Origin: Actinomycetota bacterium
Lineage (GTDB): Bacteria > Actinomycetota > Acidimicrobiia > Acidimicrobiales > RAAP-2
DNA: 12,777 nucleotides
Direction of reading: 5' to 3'
Assembly: GCA_009701115.1 (NCBI GenBank)
Contig: WLKR01000014.1
Location: forward strand, 1 to 12,777
Of the stretch, positions 7,423 through 12,777 are shown in pieces. Both the position numbers and the translations under genes were made by a program. The notes under the pieces were generated by a model that had not been told where the DNA came from, did not search any database, and saw nothing but the letters and a program-made list of their open reading frames with translations. How positions within the stretch are numbered: the stretch's first letter is position 1; each line of letters begins with the position of its first letter.

Positions 7423-9686
7423 GCCACACCATAAAGAGTGGTGCGTTGGCGTAGAGGCCGTCCTAGAGGCTCTACGAGGGCCTCCAGAGTCGCCACGTCC
7501 ATCTCTTGGCCGTGAGCCGCGCCAGCCGCTCGAGAAATATTCTCATCCATCAGCGTGCCGCCGACATCATTGGCCCCGGCCTTCAATATCTCACGGCTGC
7601 CCTCAATACCCAACTTGACCCAACTGACCTGGATGTTGTTGATCAGGCCCGCGTAGTGCAGTCGTGCCACCGAGTGCATCAGCACCGTTTCCCGGAAGGT
7701 TGGACCCTTCCGGCTTCGACCCTTCAAGAAGATGGGTGTCGCCATGTGCACGAAGGGGAGTGGCACGAACTCAGTGAAGCCACCCGTCTTCTTCTGAAGC
7801 TCCTTGGTGACGAGAAGGTGTTTCGCCCAGCTGCTCGGATCTTCAACCGCGCCAAACATGATTGTTATGTTCGAACGAAGACCGATGCTGTGGGCTGCTT
7901 CGTGTACTTCTAGCCATTGCGCCGTGTTGATCTTGTCGGGACAGAGAATCGCTCGAACGGGATCGTCTAATATTTCGGCTGCCGTTCCTGGAAGCGTCTT
8001 CAAGCCTGCTTCTTTGAGGCGTGTGAGATAGTCGACCAGGCTCATCTCGCTACGCCGAGCGCCTTCGAAAACTTCGAGCGCGCTGAATGCGTGAATGTGA
8101 ATGTCTGGGGAACCTGCGCGTACGGCCGCAATAACATCCACGTAGTAGTCACCATCGAATTTCGGATGAATTCCGCCCTGTAGGCATACTTCGGTGGCAC
8201 CCTTGGCCGCAGCTTCTTGGACCCGTTCCGAAATTTCGTCCAGCGTCAAGAGATATGGATCTCCTCGCAGATTGAGCGAGAGTGGACCCTTAGAGAACGC
8301 GCAGAACTTGCATTTAAAGGTGCAGACGTTGGTGTAGTTGATATTCCTATTGATAACAAAGGTCACATCATCACCAACGAGATCGTGGCGAATGCCGTCC
8401 GCCAGATCGGCAATGGCGGCCACGTTGGTTCCCCGCGCGTTAAAAAGCGACACAAGTTCGTCTTCCGAGAACTCGTAGCCCGGTTCGTAACGATGGAGAA
8501 TCTGCTCTACCTTCCCCGTAAGCGGACCCTTCTTAAAGGTAGGGGGAGTTGAGTCGCCGCCCGAAAACCATTCGTCGTCTCGACGGTGTCCATGAGCGTT
8601 CGAAAGAGCCAACACCGATGGTCGAACGTGATCATCTAGAAATTGCTCCCCATGCCACTGCGGGTAGACGGTCAGCCTGGGAGCCAGGTGCAAGCCTCGG
8701 CGCTCTACTTCACCACTCAAGGTTTCCACCACGGGCCACTGGCGCTCTGGGTTGACGTGATCTTGCGTAATTGGAGAAATTCCACCGAAGTCGTCAATTC
8801 CATATGCGAGCAGTCGTGCTGGATCATCGCTGAGATTTGGAGGAGCCTGTAAGTGAATGTCAGTCGGCAGCATGAGGCGCGCCGTCGCGATGGTCCAAAA
8901 GAACTCTTCCTCATCAGCCGGCGGATGATCCGCCATGGCTGTCTTGGCCTTCGGTAGGAAGTTTTGAATGATGACTTCTTGGATATGACCGAACTGACGA
9001 TGCGACTCAGCAATCGCCCAGAGCGCCTCGATACGATCGCGACGGTTCTCACCGATGCCAATAAGAAGACCCGTCGTAAACGGAATCTTTAGCTCTCCAG
9101 CCGCGCGCAGCGTTGCGAGCCTCCGGACCGGTGCTTTGTCCGGAGCCAAGCGATGGGCCTCTAGTGGTCGCAACGTTTCGAGCATCATGCCCTGGGAGGC
9201 CGTGACCGTTCTCAGCTGTTCCAATTCATAGGGAAACAGCGCCCCTGCGTTGGCATGCGGGAGCATGCCTGTGGTGTGCAGAATTGTGCGAGCTACTTCA
9301 GCGACGTAGTCAACGGTAGATCGATAGCCGTGAGCGGCTAGCCAGCGAGCCGCATCGTCGTAGCGCAACTCGGGGCGCTCACCAAGGGTCAACAGTGCTT
9401 CCGTCACTCCGACTTTTTGACCGGCCTCGACGATGGCCATCACCTCTTCGATATCCATATAAGGCGAGGGCAGATGAGCTGGCGGTTGCGCGAATGTGCA
9501 GTAGCCACACCGATCGCGGCACAGCTTGGTAAGAGGGATGAAGACTTTCGGCGAATATGTCACCACTTCACCGAATTGACGGCGCGCGAGGGCATAGGCC
9601 TCTGGGGCGAGCGAAAACGATGATTCACCCTCGAGCTCGTGGAACTGAGTCGGAATGCGTGCGGCGGCGGTTGTGGTGTCAGCCAT
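7419..9686 (-). CDS. fbiC: FO synthase (7,8-didemethyl-8-hydroxy-5-deazariboflavin synthase), CofG-CofH fusion
   Basis: Makes FO, the deazaflavin chromophore of coenzyme F420, from tyrosine and 5-amino-6-ribitylamino-uracil using two radical-SAM centres. The product is 755 residues from the chosen ATG; mycobacterial FbiC is about 100 residues longer. The N-terminal CofG-like half has the C-x3-C-x2-C cluster motif CRDRCGYC at Cys56, Cys60, Cys63. The C-terminal CofH-like half has a second one, CTFKCKFC, at Cys455, Cys459, Cys462. Both radical-SAM centres are intact, so the enzyme should be complete. Start: the ATG at 9686 has AAGG about 9 nt upstream, overlapping the pgi stop; a TTG at 9692 is in frame but only 3 nt from that site. 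Downstream of pgi by 11 nt and overlapping the LOG gene, it is part of the tkt-tal-pgi operon. The fused form is typical of actinobacteria; archaea and cyanobacteria usually have separate CofG and CofH. Confidence 0.97.
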   Translation of the reverse strand: MADTTTAAARIPTQFHELEGESSFSLAPEAYALARRQFGEVVTYSPKVFIPLTKLCRDRCGYCTFAQPPAHLPSPYMDIEEVMAIVEAGQKVGVTEALLTLGERPELRYDDAARWLAAHGYRSTVDYVAEVARTILHTTGMLPHANAGALFPYELEQLRTVTASQGMMLETLRPLEAHRLAPDKAPVRRLATLRAAGELKIPFTTGLLIGIGENRRDRIEALWAIAESHRQFGHIQEVIIQNFLPKAKTAMADHPPADEEEFFWTIATARLMLPTDIHLQAPPNLSDDPARLLAYGIDDFGGISPITQDHVNPERQWPVVETLSGEVERRGLHLAPRLTVYPQWHGEQFLDDHVRPSVLALSNAHGHRRDDEWFSGGDSTPPTFKKGPLTGKVEQILHRYEPGYEFSEDELVSLFNARGTNVAAIADLADGIRHDLVGDDVTFVINRNINYTNVCTFKCKFCAFSKGPLSLNLRGDPYLLTLDEISERVQEAAAKGATEVCLQGGIHPKFDGDYYVDVIAAVRAGSPDIHIHAFSALEVFEGARRSEMSLVDYLTRLKEAGLKTLPGTAAEILDDPVRAILCPDKINTAQWLEVHEAAHSIGLRSNITIMFGAVEDPSSWAKHLLVTKELQKKTGGFTEFVPLPFVHMATPIFLKGRSRKGPTFRETVLMHSVARLHYAGLINNIQVSWVKLGIEGSREILKAGANDVGGTLMDENISRAAGAAHGQEMDVATLEALVEPLGRPLRQRTTLYGVA

Positions 9687-9695
9687 TGGCAAGAA

Positions 9696-9699
9696 CCTT
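9696..9699 (-). promoter_or_regulatory. Ribosome binding site of fbiC overlapping the pgi stop
   Basis: On the minus strand TAAGG joins the pgi stop codon TAA (9700-9698) to a Shine-Dalgarno-like AAGG about 9 nt before the ATG at 9686. It favours that ATG over the TTG at 9692. Confidence 0.55.
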
Positions 9700-10975
9700 A
9701 GTGAAGGAGCGCGGCCAATGGCTCACCCGGGTTGACCTTCACCCTGACGACATCGCGGCCCCGACTGAGTAAATCGTGGTAATCACCCCGCGCCTGAGAG
9801 GAAATCAAGTCGTGAAATGAGTAATTTCGACCGGATATGCGTTCGGCTTCGGACTCTGGTTCGACTACAACCTGAAGGAAGCGCAGGGCGGAAGAGCCGC
9901 CCTTGTGTAATTGTCCCGTGGAATGCAGGTAGCGAGGTCCCAGCCCGGCACTGACTTCATGGCCCATCCTGGCGATTGTGGCTCTCAGTTGCGCAACTTC
10001 ATCCGCTTGCTTAAGTGGGCCATAGACCTGCAGCGCAATGGCGCCGCCACGTTCTATCCATGAGTTGAGGTCTTCGATTGCGACGAACTGGTCTTCTGAT
10101 GGACTACTTAGTTCAGTAAATGTGCGGCGCTTTGCAGACTCGACGTCAGGTTGAATAAATGGATCGACCCCTAGGGCGACACACAGGCCGACGGTGTATG
10201 CGTGAGTCCTCTGCACGTGCAGCACCACGTCACGGATCTCTCTGGGGGAGCCTGGCATCGGCAACACGCCCTTGCCATCTTTCCCTGTCGATTCAGCGAT
10301 TAACTGTTCTTCCCAAAGAGCAGTGAACGACATCAAGGGATCGCCCGACACAGTCGTCGTGCCCCATCCCGATGAAGGCGCTGACTGGGCGCCGTGAGCG
10401 AAAGCGTCAATCCATTCTTCTTCATCTAAAACGCTGGCGGAGAACGACGACGATCCGGCAATCAGTACAGGTGCAACTCCAAACACTGATAGGGCCGAGA
10501 ATCTTCCGCCGGTCCGAGGGTCGCCGTACAGCACGACGGCACCAAGAGAATGCCCTAGTTCGTCCAGAGGTGTCCCTCGGTCCGTGATTACAGTCAGGTC
10601 CTTAGTGGATGCGCCGTGTGAGAGGGCGTACGCCATCGTGGCCACTGTCTCCACTGTGCCACCAGATTTTGAACTGACGACCAGATTGACATTTTCGAAA
10701 TTCGTCTCCTGAATCGTGTCAGGATGCGAAGTATCCAAGATGGTTAAGGCGGCTCCGCCCAGCTCGTGAGCGAGCATTCCGGCGCCTGAAGAACTGCCTC
10801 CCATGCCCACGAGAATTGTTTGCTCGTGTCGATGAAGGTCCAAGCCCTGAATTTCTTCTATGACCGAGCCAAGTGCCTTCGGATGCGCCATCCACCCCAT
10901 CCAGGATGCCGGATCGCCGGGTATTTGTGAGAAATCACCGTCAAGAGTTAGGCGAGCAATTTCGTGCGGATTCAT
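9698..10975 (-). CDS. pgi: Glucose-6-phosphate isomerase, short form (Tal-Pgi fusion type)
   Basis: Interconverts glucose 6-phosphate and fructose 6-phosphate in the cytoplasm. At 425 residues it is much shorter than the standard enzyme of about 550, but the SIS-fold landmarks are present: GMGGSSSGAG at 57-66, SSKSGGTVET at 101-110 for phosphate binding, GGRFSALSVFG at 156-166 with the conserved active-site Arg, and AESTGKDGKGVLP at 227-239, where Glu228 fits the catalytic base of the ESNGK motif. A motif HSTGQLHKGG is at 351-360. This shorter type resembles the C-terminal half of bifunctional transaldolase/glucose-6-phosphate isomerase proteins. The ATG lies two codons after the tal TAG, in the same frame, with no Shine-Dalgarno match in the preceding 20 nt. 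Expression probably depends on reinitiation after tal. Isomerase activity is inferred from motifs; specificity for another sugar phosphate cannot be excluded. Confidence 0.92.
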   Translation of the reverse strand: MNPHEIARLTLDGDFSQIPGDPASWMGWMAHPKALGSVIEEIQGLDLHRHEQTILVGMGGSSSGAGMLAHELGGAALTILDTSHPDTIQETNFENVNLVVSSKSGGTVETVATMAYALSHGASTKDLTVITDRGTPLDELGHSLGAVVLYGDPRTGGRFSALSVFGVAPVLIAGSSSFSASVLDEEEWIDAFAHGAQSAPSSGWGTTTVSGDPLMSFTALWEEQLIAESTGKDGKGVLPMPGSPREIRDVVLHVQRTHAYTVGLCVALGVDPFIQPDVESAKRRTFTELSSPSEDQFVAIEDLNSWIERGGAIALQVYGPLKQADEVAQLRATIARMGHEVSAGLGPRYLHSTGQLHKGGSSALRFLQVVVEPESEAERISGRNYSFHDLISSQARGDYHDLLSRGRDVVRVKVNPGEPLAALLH

Positions 10976-10984
10976 GAGTGACTA
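10976..10984 (-). other. In-frame TAG plus two codons joining tal and pgi
   Basis: Read on the minus strand, this is TAG TCA CTC, directly before the pgi ATG. The tal and pgi frames are the same, so the amber codon alone separates a 370-residue and a 425-residue protein. No ribosome binding site is seen for pgi; the preceding bases are CTCCGCAGC. Confidence 0.85.
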
Positions 10985-12094
10985 GCTGCGGAGTTTCTGG
11001 GTCACCGTCGACAGCAGCTCGTCGTAGGACGAGATAAACGCGGCGACACCCTCATCCTCCAAGCGTTGCGTGACCGCAGCTAAGTCAATACCAGCATCAG
11101 CGAGCTGATCGAGTTTGTTGCCGAGTTCATGGCGCGCTGTGTCAGCGAGCAGTTGACTCTTATTGGCGTCGCCGTGGTCGGCGTAAGCCTCCAGCGTTGG
11201 ATCTGGCAACGTATTCACAGTGTCGCTAGCAACCAAAGTGTCGACATAAAGCAGGTCAGAGTACGCCGGATTCTTCGTGCTCGTTGATGCCCACAGCGGA
11301 CGCTGGACCTGAGCGCCTAACTCGAGAATGCCCCTGAACCTTGGTGTAGCAGTGCGTACCTGAAAGATGTCATAGGCCCGCGCGGCTTGCGCCACTGCGG
11401 CAACACCACGCAGCTGTGAGCCTTCGGGAAGCATGGGGTCGATTGCAGTGTCCACTCGACTGATGAAAAATGACGCCACGCTCGCGATTTTTGAGACGTC
11501 GATTCCGGCAGCGTGAGCTCGCTCAATACCTTCAACGAACGCATCAAGCACTTCGCTATACCTCTCCAGCGAGAAAATAAGAGTGACGTTTACATTGATA
11601 CCTAGTGCCAACACGGCACTAATGGCTGGAAGGCCAGCCTTTGTGGCTGGAATTTTGATCATCAAATTCGGGGATGTGCTCAAGGTTGCGGCAAGGCGCT
11701 TCGCCGCAGCGATAGTCCCGTCGGTGTCATGAGCTAGTCGAGGTGATACTTCGAGCGACACGTAACCATCGAGCGAACGACGCTCGCCACTTGATTGCGA
11801 GCGAAGCGATGCGTCGTACACCGGACGCAGAATGGCACAGGCGTCTCGCACGTCTTCTACGGCTAGCTGCTCAAAGGCCACCTCTGGATCCGTAGCCGAG
11901 AGACTGGCGATTAATGCATCGTACGCATCGGTTGAAGCGACTGCCTTAGCGAAAATTGAAGGGTTTGATGTTACGCCACGCACACCTCGGTCGACCAAGT
12001 GCTGCAAAGTTCCATCGTTGAGCCAGTCACGCCGAATGTTGTCGACCCACGCACTCTGGCCGTATTCGAGGTACAGGGCGTCCAATTTCGTCAT
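10982..12094 (-). CDS. tal: Transaldolase
   Basis: Transfers a dihydroxyacetone unit between sedoheptulose 7-phosphate and glyceraldehyde 3-phosphate in the non-oxidative pentose phosphate pathway. The 370-residue length matches the actinobacterial transaldolase type. Visible: GVTSNPSIF at 40-48, the LMIKIPAT motif at 144-151 with Lys147 as the Schiff-base lysine, NVTLIFSLERY at 169-179 and TSTKNPAYSDLLYVD at 271-285. All these active-site segments are intact. The ATG overlaps the tkt stop as ATGA, and a GGAG on the minus strand (12103-12100) lies 5 nt before it, giving a good start. It is followed after 6 nt, in the same frame, by pgi. With tkt it supplies the core of the non-oxidative pathway. 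Stop is TAG. Confidence 0.97.
   Translation of the reverse strand: MTKLDALYLEYGQSAWVDNIRRDWLNDGTLQHLVDRGVRGVTSNPSIFAKAVASTDAYDALIASLSATDPEVAFEQLAVEDVRDACAILRPVYDASLRSQSSGERRSLDGYVSLEVSPRLAHDTDGTIAAAKRLAATLSTSPNLMIKIPATKAGLPAISAVLALGINVNVTLIFSLERYSEVLDAFVEGIERAHAAGIDVSKIASVASFFISRVDTAIDPMLPEGSQLRGVAAVAQAARAYDIFQVRTATPRFRGILELGAQVQRPLWASTSTKNPAYSDLLYVDTLVASDTVNTLPDPTLEAYADHGDANKSQLLADTARHELGNKLDQLADAGIDLAAVTQRLEDEGVAAFISSYDELLSTVTQKLRS
12091..12094 (-). other. ATGA overlap of tkt stop and tal start
   Basis: The tal ATG (12094-12092) and the tkt TGA (12093-12091) share four bases, and a TGGAG ribosome binding site sits 5 nt upstream inside tkt. This indicates translational coupling of the two pentose phosphate enzymes. 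Confidence 0.85.
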
Positions 12095-12777
12095 GAGTGC
12101 TCCAGTCGATGCCGAACGGCTGATGCCACTGCGCTCGGCGTGAGGTTGAAATATTCGAAGACAAAATCACCGGGGGCACTGATGCCAAAAGTATCGATGC
12201 CGAGTGATTCGTCGGCGTACTTTGCCCAGCCCAAGGTCGCTCCCGCTTCAATCGAAAGACTCGGAATGTCACGGCGGATTACCGAAAGGCGGTAGTCCTT
12301 CGGTTGCGCCTCAAAGCACTCCCAGCAAGGCAGTGCGACCACTCGGACTTGAATGCCCTCAGCGCTCAACTCGTCTGCGGCACCAACCGCTGCGCCGACC
12401 TCGGACCCCGTGGCGACCAATGTAAACACTGCGCTCGGGTCATCTCGCAGCACATAACCACCTCTGGTGGCGCCATTGCTGGAGTTGATGGCATCACTAC
12501 CTCGCAGAACTGGTAAGTCTTGCCGGCTCAGAATCAAGGCCGTTGGACCCTTGCTGTGTGTTGAAATGACTTCGCCAATCAATTGCAGCGCTTCATTCGC
12601 ATCCGATGGCCGCACTACGTGCACTCCAGGCATAGCCCGCAAGGCCATCAGGTGTTCAATCGGCTGGTGCGTAGGGCCGTCTTCACCGACACCAATTGAA
12701 TCATGCGTGAAGACAAACGTCACCGGTGCTTCGCTCAAGGCAGCGAGTCGAATCGCGGGTCGAACGTAGTCGGAGAA
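12091..12777 (-). CDS. tkt: Transketolase, C-terminal third (partial)
   Basis: Thiamine-diphosphate enzyme that moves two-carbon ketol units between sugar phosphates in the pentose phosphate pathway. The gene runs off the right window edge: 228 C-terminal residues are visible out of roughly 650-700. The frame stays open to base 12777 (beginning FSDYVRPAIRLAA), so the TTG at 12738 is internal and not a start. Seen: the end of the pyrimidine-binding domain with THDSIGVGEDGPTHQP at visible residues 24-39, which carries the conserved Asp and His that contact the substrate (Asp469 and His473 in E. coli TktA), then the C-terminal transketolase domain with VATGSEVGAAVGAADEL. The ThDP/Mg-binding N-terminal domain and the promoter are outside the window. 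It overlaps tal by 4 nt and heads the visible operon tkt-tal-pgi-fbiC-LOG. Confidence 0.96.
   Translation of the reverse strand, partial: FSDYVRPAIRLAALSEAPVTFVFTHDSIGVGEDGPTHQPIEHLMALRAMPGVHVVRPSDANEALQLIGEVISTHSKGPTALILSRQDLPVLRGSDAINSSNGATRGGYVLRDDPSAVFTLVATGSEVGAAVGAADELSAEGIQVRVVALPCWECFEAQPKDYRLSVIRRDIPSLSIEAGATLGWAKYADESLGIDTFGISAPGDFVFEYFNLTPSAVASAVRHRLEHS

Noticed and set aside
8217..8552. 111-codon plus-strand frame inside fbiC
   Set aside because: Lies opposite the second radical-SAM domain of fbiC; no motif and no reason to prefer it.
9687..9692. TTG at 9692 as start of fbiC
   Set aside because: Only two residues upstream of an ATG, and too close (3 nt) to the AAGG site; the ATG is better placed.
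10982..10984. TAG as a recoded sense codon (for example pyrrolysine) joining tal and pgi
   Set aside because: TAG also ends gltD and the ligase gene, so it is a normal stop here, and no suppressor tRNA or PYLIS-like element is seen in the window.
1..12777. Mobile element, CRISPR array, tRNA or rRNA, defence island
   Set aside because: No transposase, direct repeats, array-like spacing or RNA gene was found; all space is taken by recognisable housekeeping genes and one small hypothetical gene.

Overview
The window is a dense, ordinary-looking chromosomal stretch of an actinobacterium. Two gene blocks converge at position 6400-6403. The actinobacterial reading rests on three things: a single-polypeptide FbiC (CofG and CofH domains fused), a tkt-tal-pgi gene order, and a fatty-acyl-CoA ligase with a mycobacterial-style N-terminus. 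By eye, base composition is only moderately GC-rich, lower than Streptomyces or Mycobacterium. Only about 69 bases lie outside genes. Together these hint at a compact genome such as those of aquatic actinobacteria, but the lineage cannot be fixed from this sequence.

Plus-strand block (1-6403): the 3' two thirds of gltB (glutamate synthase large subunit, cut by the window start), gltD (small subunit, overlapping gltB by 14 nt), a 49-nt AT-rich spacer, an AMP-forming medium/long-chain fatty acyl-CoA ligase, and 3 nt later a 63-codon gene for a small protein predicted to be a coiled-coil helical hairpin. GltB and GltD together form the NADPH-type GOGAT that makes glutamate from glutamine and 2-oxoglutarate.

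Minus-strand block (12777-6400, read right to left): the C-terminal third of transketolase (tkt, cut by the window end), transaldolase (tal), a short-form glucose-6-phosphate isomerase (pgi), fbiC (synthesis of FO, the deazaflavin chromophore of coenzyme F420) and a long LOG-family nucleotide-processing protein. Junctions are 4-nt overlap, 6 nt, 11 nt and 4-nt overlap, so this is almost certainly one operon whose promoter lies outside the window. It combines the non-oxidative pentose phosphate pathway and the top of glycolysis with deazaflavin synthesis.

The points most worth a second look are: (a) tal and pgi lie in the same reading frame, separated by one TAG and two codons, and pgi has no visible ribosome binding site, so the pair looks like a split form of the known bifunctional Tal-Pgi fusion; (b) fbiC sits where many actinobacteria carry zwf-opcA-pgl; (c) the 63-residue helical-hairpin protein is also in frame with the gene before it, behind a single TAG; (d) the two operons meet at a shared TTAA with no room for a terminator. 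No RNA gene, mobile element, CRISPR array or clearly new multi-gene system was seen.
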